DNA of 12,179 nucleotides from Elusimicrobiota bacterium. Its GTDB lineage: Bacteria > CG03 > SLGR01. Position numbers and translations under genes: made by a program. The stretch is from positions 1-12,179 of the forward strand of contig JAAZFS010000013.1 in assembly GCA_012511615.1 (NCBI GenBank). Reading direction: 5' to 3'. Positions within the stretch are counted from its first letter, which is position 1; every line of letters starts with the position of its first letter. Of this stretch, positions 6,374 to 12,179 are shown one piece after another. Under the pieces are notes generated by a model that saw only the letters and a program-made list of their open reading frames with translations, did not search any database and was not told the origin of the DNA.

Positions 6374-6633
6374 TAGTAGTTAATCTTTTAATACTATTGA
6401 TATTCCTTTTCTTCCTTGTGCTTTTTTTAAAGAAAAAGCCTTGGATAGACAGGCGTTCCCAGGATGGGATACTGAAGGACAGATATATTGAAGCCTCAGG
6501 TCTTCCCTCTGATATCGCTCTTGAGGCCCTCCAACGCAGGGTGGAGGCTCTTGAAGATAAATATCCTATGAGAAAAGATATCTGGTATATTGAAAAAGCG
6601 CTTTTTGAAATTGAGCGAGACAGAGGAAGATAA
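6355..6633 (+). CDS. Small membrane-anchored protein, function unknown
   Basis: A 92-residue protein I do not recognise. A hydrophobic segment at about residues 6-25 (VVNLLILLIFLFFLVLFL) is followed by KKK, then a charged, helical cytoplasmic part with IALEALQRRVEALEDKY that could form a short coiled coil. The start is ambiguous. GTG at 6355 has an excellent GGAGGG site 5 bases upstream, while ATG at 6370 forms an ATGA junction with the ThuA-like stop and shortens the protein by 5 residues. I chose GTG for the ribosome site. Overlap with the ThuA-like gene and a 13-bp gap to the next gene make it part of a three-gene operon. Confidence 0.65.
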   Translation: MGCGIMIVVNLLILLIFLFFLVLFLKKKPWIDRRSQDGILKDRYIEASGLPSDIALEALQRRVEALEDKYPMRKDIWYIEKALFEIERDRGR

Positions 6634-6646
6634 ATAAGGAATTAAA

Positions 6647-6889
6647 ATGAAAAAACATCCATACGCAATAGTCAGTCTTATTCTTGGATTAAGCAGCTTT
6701 TTTTATTTGTTAAATCTAGATAAGGCACTTATGGCCATAATTTTTGGTCTTATAGCAGGGCATCAAATAGAGAAATCAGATGGAGCTTACTCTGGGCATG
6801 GATTTACATATGCAGGCTTTGTTTTTGCTGGAATTTACATCGCCTTGGTAATTTATCAATTTTACATATATAAGGCTTCTATTATATAA
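6647..6889 (+). CDS. DUF4190-like small membrane protein
   Basis: An 80-residue protein with two hydrophobic segments, about 7-38 and 53-75, separated by GHQIEKSDGAYSGHGFTYAG. The pattern of an N-terminal AIVSLILGLSS, then IIFGLIAGHQI, then a Gly-rich turn and AGFVFAGI closely follows the DUF4190 family, whose role is unknown. The start has AAGGA 6 bases upstream. It is the last gene of the short ThuA-like operon; a gap of 94 bp without an ORF follows. Confidence 0.7.
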   Translation: MKKHPYAIVSLILGLSSFFYLLNLDKALMAIIFGLIAGHQIEKSDGAYSGHGFTYAGFVFAGIYIALVIYQFYIYKASII

Positions 6890-6910
6890 CTTGGAAGTCA
6901 TAGGATATTC

Positions 6911-6937
6911 TTGCTGTATTTTTGAAGGTTTTAGGAT
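6911..6937 (+). promoter_or_regulatory. Weak candidate promoter before the receiver-domain operon
   Basis: TTGCTG (6911-6916) and TAGGAT (6932-6937) are separated by 15 bases, shorter than the optimum. The -10 box is identical to that of the UPF0316 gene promoter at 11355. This is the best plus-strand candidate I see in the 94-bp gap before the long downstream operon. Confidence 0.25.
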
Positions 6938-6959
6938 TCAAGGAAAAGGAAGCTTGAAT
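6936..6959 (+). repeat. 7-bp inverted repeat with purine loop upstream of the receiver gene
   Basis: ATTCAAG at 6936-6942 and CTTGAAT at 6953-6959 are exact reverse complements, leaving the 10-base loop GAAAAGGAAG. In RNA this would be a small hairpin exposing a purine-rich, ribosome-site-like loop 25 bases before the start codon. Only two G-C pairs support it, so stability is modest. No T tract follows. Confidence 0.35.
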
Positions 6960-6983
6960 AAAAGGTGAATTAATTTAAAGATT

Positions 6984-7328
6984 ATGAAAATATTGTTTTT
7001 AGATGATCAGGAACACAGGCATAGAACTTTTGCCAAAAGATATCCCCAAGATGAAATATTTCCCGTATATACCGCCGATTCGGCAATCAATCAATTAAAG
7101 GAAAATTCTCCGTTTGACTTGGTATTTTTGGACCATGACCTTGGTGGTTTTTATATGCCTTCTGATAAGGTTTCTGGGTTTGAGGTCGCTCGTCATATAG
7201 CTGAAATGGAAGAGAGTCTTCATCCAAAAAAAGTTATTGTTCACAGTTGGAATGAGAGTGCAGCTATGAGGATGGTAGAAGTCCTCAATGATGCCGGTTT
7301 AAGCGTTAGTTATGAGCCTTTTAGCTGA
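6984..7328 (+). CDS. Cyclic-phosphate-processing-type receiver domain protein
   Basis: A 114-residue stand-alone receiver-like fold. It opens with KILFLDD (D7-D8), has FDLVFLDHDLGG with D50-H51-D52 and G54-G55, and ends with KKVIVHSWN (H87-S88-W89-N90). The DHDLGG and HSWN signatures match the family described as a cyclic-phosphate-processing receiver domain, predicted from gene context to act on RNA ends in RNA-repair systems, rather than ordinary phosphorelay receivers, which have a lone phosphoacceptor Asp and a Thr/Ser-Lys pair. No output domain is fused. The start follows AAAGGTG only at a long distance (16 bases), so translation initiation looks weak. The last 17 bp overlap the exonuclease gene, so the two are probably translated together. 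The family match is from memory and the biochemical role is predicted, not proven. Confidence 0.72.
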   Translation: MKILFLDDQEHRHRTFAKRYPQDEIFPVYTADSAINQLKENSPFDLVFLDHDLGGFYMPSDKVSGFEVARHIAEMEESLHPKKVIVHSWNESAAMRMVEVLNDAGLSVSYEPFS

Positions 7329-8136
7329 AGATACTCCGGTTAGAGAGCTCTCTTTCTGCGCTATAGACCTTGAGACAACCGGTCTCTTTTATTATTCGGG
7401 TGATCGTTTGTGTGAGCTCGGAGCCGTAAGAGTTAGTTCCGGCCAGTTTACGGATTATATAAAAACCTTTGTAAATCCCGGCCGTCTTCTGACCAGAGAC
7501 TCGTCCGCCGTAAGTGGTATTACAGACGATATGATAAAGAATGCCCCGCGTTTTGCGGAGGTTGCCGAGCGATTTCTTAATCTTATTAAAGGATCTGTTT
7601 TGGTCTTTCATAATGCAGGCTTTGATATGGGGTTTTTAAATTCAGAGCTTGGACGGATTGGACTTCATCTTCCCAACCTACCGATATTGGATACGCGCAT
7701 GATTGCCCGTCATAGTTTTAAGTTTGACAACTATAGACTGGGCTTTCTTACAAAGACATTTGGGATTACTCATTCCGTCCGCCACAGGGCTATTACAGAT
7801 GCCATACTTACTTATAGACTTCTGCTGGCTCTTAAAGGAGAATTGGGTGATGACCTTACGCTTGGAGACCTAATTAAAGCTCAAGGGAAACGGATAGAAA
7901 TTCCACCGCTTCCAATTCTTCCCGCGGACTTAAAGGAATTTGTAGAAAAAGGGACGCATCTAAGAGTTAGATACCGATCAAAAAAAGGGAAAACGAGCTT
8001 GAAATATTTGCAAGTTGCAGACTGGGGAGAGTATAAGGGGCATACCTATCTTATTGGGAATGGCGGCCCGCGTTCAGAAGAGACCGCACTCAGATTGGAT
8101 AGGGTTATAGATATTCGTCCAGCCTCCACAGTATGA
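7312..8136 (+). CDS. DEDDh 3'-5' exonuclease with C-terminal WYL-like domain
   Basis: A 274-residue two-part protein. Residues 14-180 form a DnaQ-type exonuclease with all DEDDh residues: D19 and E21 (AIDLETTG), D105 (HNAGFDMGFL), and H158 and D163 (HRAITDA). It should remove nucleotides from 3' ends of DNA or RNA using two metal ions. After a proline-rich hinge (IPPLPILP, 197-204), residues 215-272 (LRVRYRSKKGK, HTYLIGNGG, ETALRLDRVIDI) look like a WYL-type SH3-barrel domain, which elsewhere binds ligands or nucleic acid and often controls immunity or damage-response proteins. This is not a polymerase epsilon subunit by context. It overlaps the receiver gene by 17 bp and the metallopeptidase gene by an ATGA junction. 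No clear ribosome site precedes the ATG, which suggests coupling. The exonuclease assignment is strong; the WYL call is moderate. Confidence 0.85.
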   Translation: MSLLAEDTPVRELSFCAIDLETTGLFYYSGDRLCELGAVRVSSGQFTDYIKTFVNPGRLLTRDSSAVSGITDDMIKNAPRFAEVAERFLNLIKGSVLVFHNAGFDMGFLNSELGRIGLHLPNLPILDTRMIARHSFKFDNYRLGFLTKTFGITHSVRHRAITDAILTYRLLLALKGELGDDLTLGDLIKAQGKRIEIPPLPILPADLKEFVEKGTHLRVRYRSKKGKTSLKYLQVADWGEYKGHTYLIGNGGPRSEETALRLDRVIDIRPASTV

Positions 8137-8732
8137 GTCTGGCTCTTTCGGTAGAAAACAATTTTATAGAGTTTTCTGGAGAACGCATACCCTTATCTAT
8201 TCAAAAAAGAAAGGTCCGGCGCCTGCGTCTTGAATACGGCCCTAGAGGACTAACCCTGATTATGCCCTTAAATAGCACTTGTAAGATTGATGAGGTCTTA
8301 TCTCCTCATAAGCGCTGGATACTTAAGAGAGAATCCGAGAGAATGGAAGCTTGTAGGAGAGTAATTTCTGGGGATATTAGAGTTAGAAAAAATCCAGAGG
8401 CTTTGAGAGAGCATATAAAAACACTTACGCAAAAAGCCCAAGAGGCTCTTGGAGTTAAGGTTTCAAGAATTACCGTAAGAAATATGAAAACTAGGTGGGG
8501 GAGCATGGGACCCAAAAAGTCAATGAATATCAGTAGCTGGACGGCCTGCCTACCAGATAATCTTATCAGATATATTGTCTATCATGAACTTGCTCATATA
8601 ATTCAACCTAACCACGGATCTGAATTTTATAAAATTATAGGGAAATTCTTTCCTGATTTAAAAGATATCGATAAGGAATTAAAAATTTATTTTTTTGCGG
8701 CCGGAATGCTTGCTGAAAGGGGAGATTTATGA
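8133..8732 (+). CDS. YgjP/SprT-like (DUF45) zinc metallopeptidase
   Basis: A 199-residue protein of the YgjP-like metallopeptidase family. The N-terminal beta-rich part (SIQKRKVRRLRLEYGPRGL) is followed by the hallmark VRNMKTRWGS (115-124) and the zinc site HELAH (H151, E152, H155), with the third histidine at 161 in NHGSEF. Length and motif order are typical. The cellular substrate of this family is unclear; the related SprT fold acts on DNA-protein crosslinks, which would be in keeping with a neighbouring exonuclease, but that is inference. Translation is coupled at both ends by ATGA junctions, with the exonuclease before and the oligopeptidase after. Confidence 0.87.
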   Translation: MSLALSVENNFIEFSGERIPLSIQKRKVRRLRLEYGPRGLTLIMPLNSTCKIDEVLSPHKRWILKRESERMEACRRVISGDIRVRKNPEALREHIKTLTQKAQEALGVKVSRITVRNMKTRWGSMGPKKSMNISSWTACLPDNLIRYIVYHELAHIIQPNHGSEFYKIIGKFFPDLKDIDKELKIYFFAAGMLAERGDL

Positions 8733-10507
8733 CGAAACTTGTATGGGATCTTGAAGATCTTTTTCCATTTGATGATTTTGAGAAAGAGTATTCAGAAATA
8801 GAAAAGCAAATAGGACTTACTGATTGTCATTTTAAAGAAATGAATCCCGATATGAGTCTTGAAGTTTTTAAAAATTTTCTTCTATTCAGTGAGGAAATTT
8901 CAGCTAGAATTCTTCATCTCTACTACCGGGCCGCTCTTGAAGAAACTGCCGATATTTCTTCTGATAATTTCAGGATGTTGAAAAACAGGGTGCTTGATCT
9001 GGATAAGAACTTTAGTGAGAAATCTAGAAAGATATGGCACTGGATAAGAGGAAAAGAAGTTTCAGGGAAAGTTCTGCTTGACGAAAAAAATGCCAATCGG
9101 CTTTTTGGAGTTCTTCCTGCCCTGAAAGATTATCTTTTTCATCTTAGAAAGACTGCTCCTCATATCCTTTCAGATAGGGAGGAGATGATCCTAGCGGAAA
9201 AGGATTTGTCTGGAATATCTCCGCTTCTTGAACTCAGGAATATAATTGAGACGGGTTTTGAATTTGAATTCAAACCCAGTGGACAAAAAGCAAGGAAAAT
9301 TCGGACACAGGCAGAACTCCTCTCTTATACTCATTCTTCAGTCCGCTCAGAGAGAGAGGCTGCCTATAATGCACTTCTTGAAAAATACAGAGATAATATC
9401 AGTAAGTTTTTTACTGCCTATCGGGGCGCAGTCAGAGACTGGAGTTTTGAAGCTTCTTTAAGAAACTATACTTCTTCTCTGGATATGCGAAATTCAATGA
9501 ACCGTATCCCTGGTGAAGCTGTAAAGTCTCTTCTTGAGGCCTGCCGAGGAAATCGATTTATATATCAGGAATACTTCAAAATAAAAGCAAGTGATCTAAA
9601 AATAAAAAATTTTCAGAGGCATGATATATATGCGCCAGTTGGAGAAAAGGTCAATGAAATTCCGCTAGATGAAGGACTAGAGTTAGTTTTGGATGTTTTT
9701 AAAAGTTTCTCACCTTCATTTTATAAGGCCGCCAAAGAGATAGTGGATATGAAACATATAGATTCGGAACCCCAGCAAAATAAGCAGGGTGGGGCCTTTT
9801 GCGCCTCTCCAGGAGCTGGAAAAGCTCCTTATATTCTCTTGAATTATACTGGTCAGCCTAGGGATGTTCTTACTCTGGCCCACGAACTTGGGCATGGAAT
9901 TCATTCACTTCTTGCTGGAAATCTTCCCCTCAGTGTTATGCAGGCCGGCCTTCCACTTGCCGAAACAGCTTCTACATTTAGCGAGATGCTGGTTTTTGAA
10001 CAACTTCTTAAGAGAACTAAATCAAAGGAAGGTCGCAAAAGTCTATATTTTCAAAAAATGCAGGATTCTTTCGCCACAGTCCTTCGGCAGGCCTATTTTG
10101 TTCTCTTTGAAATTGAAGCACACGAAGCTTTGAAAAAAGGACTGACTCCAGATGGTTTATCCGAGATATACTACAAGCTACTAGTAGAAGAGTTTGGTGA
10201 AGGAGTTAAAATAAATGAAATTTTTAAATATGAATGGGCCTATATACCGCATATAGTGAATTCACCCTTCTACTGTTATTCTTATGCTTTTGGGGAGCTT
10301 CTTTCGCTAGCTCTTTTGGCTGAATACAAGAGAGAAAAACAAGGATTTGTCCCTGTAATGGAGGAAATCCTGTCTGTCGGAGGATCAGAAGACCCAGTGG
10401 AAATTCTTAAATCCCATTCCTTTGATATTACTAAAAAGGATTTCTGGGATAAGGGTTTCAGAGAGATTGAGCAGCTTTTTGAAGGACTGAAAGAAACTTT
10501 GCATTGA
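8729..10507 (+). CDS. pepF: M3-family oligoendopeptidase
   Basis: A 592-residue cytoplasmic oligopeptidase of family M3. The zinc motif HELGHGIHS begins at H385 (H385, E386, H389), and the third ligand is expected at E412 in LPLAETASTFSE, the PepF-type signature. The C-terminal PHIVNSPFYCYSYAFG segment carries the Tyr-rich substrate-binding features of the family, and the long helical N-terminal half matches PepF architecture. Length is normal. It would degrade short peptides produced by larger proteases. A GGGGAG ribosome site and an ATGA overlap with the preceding gene set the start. FxsA follows after 13 bp. The gene symbol is by family resemblance; members differ in specificity. Confidence 0.92.
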   Translation: MTKLVWDLEDLFPFDDFEKEYSEIEKQIGLTDCHFKEMNPDMSLEVFKNFLLFSEEISARILHLYYRAALEETADISSDNFRMLKNRVLDLDKNFSEKSRKIWHWIRGKEVSGKVLLDEKNANRLFGVLPALKDYLFHLRKTAPHILSDREEMILAEKDLSGISPLLELRNIIETGFEFEFKPSGQKARKIRTQAELLSYTHSSVRSEREAAYNALLEKYRDNISKFFTAYRGAVRDWSFEASLRNYTSSLDMRNSMNRIPGEAVKSLLEACRGNRFIYQEYFKIKASDLKIKNFQRHDIYAPVGEKVNEIPLDEGLELVLDVFKSFSPSFYKAAKEIVDMKHIDSEPQQNKQGGAFCASPGAGKAPYILLNYTGQPRDVLTLAHELGHGIHSLLAGNLPLSVMQAGLPLAETASTFSEMLVFEQLLKRTKSKEGRKSLYFQKMQDSFATVLRQAYFVLFEIEAHEALKKGLTPDGLSEIYYKLLVEEFGEGVKINEIFKYEWAYIPHIVNSPFYCYSYAFGELLSLALLAEYKREKQGFVPVMEEILSVGGSEDPVEILKSHSFDITKKDFWDKGFREIEQLFEGLKETLH

Positions 10508-10520
10508 GTGAATTGTAAGT

Positions 10521-10919
10521 ATGCTGATTTATCTAATAATTATTTTTATTGCACTTCCTGTTATAGAGCTCATAATTTTGATAAATATTTCTCAAAGTAT
10601 TGGGGTGTTTTACACAATTTTTTTGATTCTCTTTACTGGAATTGCTGGGGCACTTCTTGCCCGGGCTCACGGATATATTGTTGTGATGAAAATCATGGAT
10701 GACATAGGGAAGGGTCGGATGCCGGCCGATAAACTTATTGATGGGGCCATGATTCTCGTTGGCGGGATAATGCTCCTTGCTCCTGGTTTAGTGACAGATA
10801 CTCTGGGATTTATCCTCATCATTCCGATTAGTCGGAGGTTTTTAAAAACACTTATAAAAAGAAAATTACAAAAAACCTTTATAAAAGACGACATATATAT
10901 AGATGCGGAGATAGTGTGA
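10521..10919 (+). CDS. fxsA: FxsA family membrane protein
   Basis: A 132-residue inner-membrane protein of the FxsA family. E. coli FxsA, when overproduced, relieves the exclusion of phage T7 by the F plasmid; its normal role is not known. Hydrophobic segments lie at about 2-21, 29-48 and 76-104. Family hallmarks are IELIILI near the N-terminus, the GIAGALLAR turn and LAPGLVTDTLGFILIIP. A basic C-terminal tail ends the protein. An in-frame stop at 10509 fixes the ATG at 10521 as the first standard start, although no ribosome site is visible, so it probably depends on ribosomes ending on pepF 13 bp upstream. Its stop overlaps the next gene's GTG start. Confidence 0.87.
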   Translation: MLIYLIIIFIALPVIELIILINISQSIGVFYTIFLILFTGIAGALLARAHGYIVVMKIMDDIGKGRMPADKLIDGAMILVGGIMLLAPGLVTDTLGFILIIPISRRFLKTLIKRKLQKTFIKDDIYIDAEIV

Positions 10920-11335
10920 GGGGGCGTGTTTCCTCTAGAAAGAGAAAAAAACTTACACAAAGGATGGAGCGTTTAGGTATCTGCGAGAAGGATATTTCTG
11001 AGAAATTTATCAGATCATCCGGGAGAGGGGGCCAAAAACTAAACAAAACCTCAAACTGCGTATATGTAAAGCATAATCCTAGTGGGACGGAAGTAAAGTG
11101 TTCTCTAACCCGTTCAAGAGATACCAACCGATTTCTGGCTAGGAGGATTCTTGCAGATAAGATTGAAGAATCACTTTTTTTAGAGATAGAAGAAAAGAAA
11201 AATAGAATTGAGAAGATAAGGCGACGTAAGCGCCGGCGACCCAAAAAATCCCGAGAAAAAATTCTTAAAAATAAGAGAATGACTGCTGAAAAAAAACACT
11301 TAAGAAAGCGGGTGTATGAGGATGATAATGCTTGA
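10916..11335 (+). CDS. Stand-alone GGQ release-factor-like protein (C12orf65/mtRF-R-like)
   Basis: A 139-residue class I release-factor-like domain with no codon-recognition domain. The peptidyl-tRNA hydrolysis motif GGQ is at 38-40 in RSSGRGGQKLNKTSNC. It is followed by VKHNPSGTEVKC, SRDTNRFLARRILADKIE and a very basic, coiled tail (about 90-131) that could bind ribosomal RNA. The stretch after GGQ resembles mitochondrial C12orf65 (mtRF-R) more than ArfB, in which the GGQ is followed by NVNK. Proteins of this type release nascent chains from stalled ribosomes or large subunits. The start is GTG in a GTGA overlap with fxsA. The stop codon lies within the -35 box of the next promoter. Ribosome rescue is the likely role, though the exact substrate is uncertain. 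Confidence 0.85.
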   Translation: MRGRVSSRKRKKLTQRMERLGICEKDISEKFIRSSGRGGQKLNKTSNCVYVKHNPSGTEVKCSLTRSRDTNRFLARRILADKIEESLFLEIEEKKNRIEKIRRRKRRRPKKSREKILKNKRMTAEKKHLRKRVYEDDNA

Positions 11336-11360
11336 AATCAGCTTAGCTTATGTGTAGGAT
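11332..11360 (+). promoter_or_regulatory. Promoter of the UPF0316 gene (first copy of a duplicated module)
   Basis: TTGAAA (11332-11337), a 17-base spacer and TAGGAT (11355-11360) form a sigma70-like promoter that overlaps the release-factor gene's stop. AAAAGGA about 5 bases before the ATG at 11386 is a good ribosome site. The module closely resembles the one at 12076-12104, sharing CTTATGTGTA across the spacer and -10 edge. Confidence 0.65.
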
Positions 11361-11385
11361 AAAAAGATATTGAAAAGGAAAAATT

Positions 11386-11963
11386 ATGAAACTTGCAGAT
11401 ATTATTTCAGACCCAAGATTTTTTAACTATTTTCTGTTGCCCTTTCTTATTTTTATATCAAGAATAACAGATGTAACCTTAGGAACAGTGCGCATCGTAA
11501 TGGTTTCTAAGGGAGAAAAAATTTGGGCTCCCCTGCTTGGTTTTTTGAGGTTTTGGTCTGGTTAATCGCTATTTCACGAATAATGGCAAACCTAGATAAC
11601 TGGACATGTTATTTTGCCTATGCAGCTGGATTTGCCACGGGAAACTACATCGGTTTAATTGTCGAGGAAAGACTGGCTATGGGGATTGTGAAAATTCAGT
11701 TCATAGTACGCAAAAATGCCAGTGAATTGATGGAGAATCTTAAAAAAGCTGGCTATGGAATTGTTTGTCATGATGCTGTTGGGGGCAGGGAAGAAGTCCA
11801 TATAATATATAGCATTATTAAACGGAATGAAATTGAAAAAGTAGAAAATATTGTTAGAGCCATAGCTCCCAAAGCTTTCTACTCAATAGAAGAAGTGAAG
11901 TCGGTGAGGCATGGGGTTTTTCGAGAAAAGCCAGTGTCGCGGAAATGGATAAAAGAGAAATAA
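11386..11963 (+). pseudogene. UPF0316 (DUF5698/DUF2179, YebE-like) membrane protein interrupted by a frameshift
   Basis: The frame from ATG 11386 (MKLADIISDPRFFNYF..., with FISRITDVTLGTVRIVMVSKG) ends early at a TAA (11563-11565), right after the frame of the homologous protein is lost. The other frame continues as EVLVWLIAISRIM, YAAGFATGNYIGLIVEERLAMG and IAPKAFYSIEEVKSVRHGVF, matching the membrane part and C-terminal DUF2179 domain of UPF0316 proteins. The frames join at six Ts (11541-11546). Seven Ts would restore LLGFFEVLVW and a protein of about 192 residues, the family's usual size. The break may be a sequencing error, a recent mutation, or a slippery site (T TTT TTG). Coding character is intact on both sides, so decay is recent if real. 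UPF0316 proteins have no firmly known role. Confidence 0.8.
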
Positions 11964-12075
11964 AATATAAGTGAAAAGCTTTTACAGGTGGCAGCATCGG
12001 AATAAATTACTACCGTGAATTCGGATGTAAGTAATGAAAAAAAGACTCGAGAAATCGGATAAATGATGCTAACGC

Positions 12076-12104
12076 TTGAAACCACTTAACCTTATGTGTA
12101 TGAT
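12076..12104 (+). promoter_or_regulatory. Promoter of the PHP-domain gene (second copy of the duplicated module)
   Basis: TTGAAA (12076-12081), a 17-base spacer and TATGAT (12099-12104) form a good sigma70-like promoter 27 bases before the ATG at 12132. Counting from the C before TTGAAA to the end of the -10, 24 of 30 bases match the copy at 11331-11360. No ribosome site is visible before the ATG. The remaining 112 bases upstream, to the end of the UPF0316 gene, show no ORF or clear terminator. Confidence 0.65.
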
Positions 12105-12131
12105 AAAAAAATGTTAAAATCCAAAAAAACC

Positions 12132-12179
12132 ATGAAATTTGCAGACCTTCACACACACACTTTTTATTCAGATGGAGTA
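12132..12179 (+). CDS. PHP-domain protein, N-terminal fragment (3' end outside window)
   Basis: Only the first 16 residues are present: KFADLHTHTFYSDGV after the initiator Met. DLHTHT followed by SDG is the opening motif of PHP metal-dependent phosphoesterases, where the two histidines bind metal. Members include histidinol phosphatase, polymerase-associated PHP domains and stand-alone nucleases such as RNase AM (YciV), so the specific function cannot be told. It has its own promoter just upstream. The first residues, MKxAD, also resemble those of the UPF0316 gene, because the duplicated promoter module extends over the start codon. Confidence 0.75.
   Translation, partial: MKFADLHTHTFYSDGV

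Noticed and set aside
7312..7905. Exonuclease as DNA polymerase III epsilon subunit (dnaQ)
   Set aside because: The catalytic residues fit the superfamily, but the WYL-like tail and the operon context do not suggest a replication subunit.
10508..10702. Open frame of 64 residues starting right after the oligopeptidase stop
   Set aside because: It overlaps fxsA in another frame, has a Cys/Asn/Tyr-rich composition unlike a real protein, and fxsA is a clear family match.
10667..11244. Minus-strand open frames opposite fxsA and the GGQ gene
   Set aside because: Both plus-strand proteins have clear family motifs; the complements show no motif, promoter or ribosome site.

Overview
The window looks like chromosomal DNA from a moderately AT-rich, densely packed, diderm bacterium. 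A lipoprotein signal peptide with lipobox cysteine, a membrane-anchored M23 peptidase beside a bactofilin, a tRNA with encoded CCA, and sigma70-like promoters all point to Bacteria. The phylum cannot be fixed from this sequence; a spirochaete or another helical or curved diderm would fit, at low confidence. No transposase, integrase, phage gene, CRISPR array, rRNA or convincing intrinsic terminator is visible.

Layout. (1) Bases 1-4155, plus strand: a translationally coupled run of a xylose-isomerase-like TIM-barrel enzyme (cut by the window edge), a small P-loop kinase-like protein, adenosine deaminase, cytidine deaminase, a dGTPase-type HD phosphohydrolase and a HEAT-like lipoprotein. ATGA and GTGA junctions and short overlaps suggest one nucleoside and dNTP metabolism operon. 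(2) Bases 4148-5505, minus strand: an M23 peptidase followed 5 bp later by a bactofilin, a typical cell-shape pair. Its end overlaps the lipoprotein gene tail to tail by 8 bp. (3) Bases 5506-5731: a divergent control region with a TTGACA promoter on each strand, tRNA-Arg(CCT), a perfect 15-bp palindrome and a tandem 9-bp repeat. (4) Bases 5732-6889: a ThuA-like protein and two small membrane proteins. (5) Bases 6984-11335: a second long coupled run of a cyclic-phosphate-type receiver domain, a DEDDh exonuclease with a WYL-like tail, a YgjP-type metallopeptidase, an M3 oligopeptidase, FxsA, and a stand-alone GGQ release-factor-like protein resembling mitochondrial C12orf65/mtRF-R. (6) Bases 11332-12179: a UPF0316 (DUF5698/DUF2179) membrane protein interrupted by a one-base frameshift at a T run, then the start of a PHP-domain protein. 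Both genes lie behind nearly identical TTGAAA-17-TAKGAT promoters.

How the genes work together. Region 1 would salvage and trim nucleosides and dNTPs. Region 2 remodels the wall to set cell shape. Region 5 combines RNA-end processing or nuclease functions with peptide turnover and ribosome rescue, so a quality-control or stress-repair theme is a reasonable but unproven reading. The strongest items for a second look are the receiver/exonuclease-WYL operon, the perfect X XXY YYZ slippery heptamer in the UPF0316 gene, and the duplicated promoter module.
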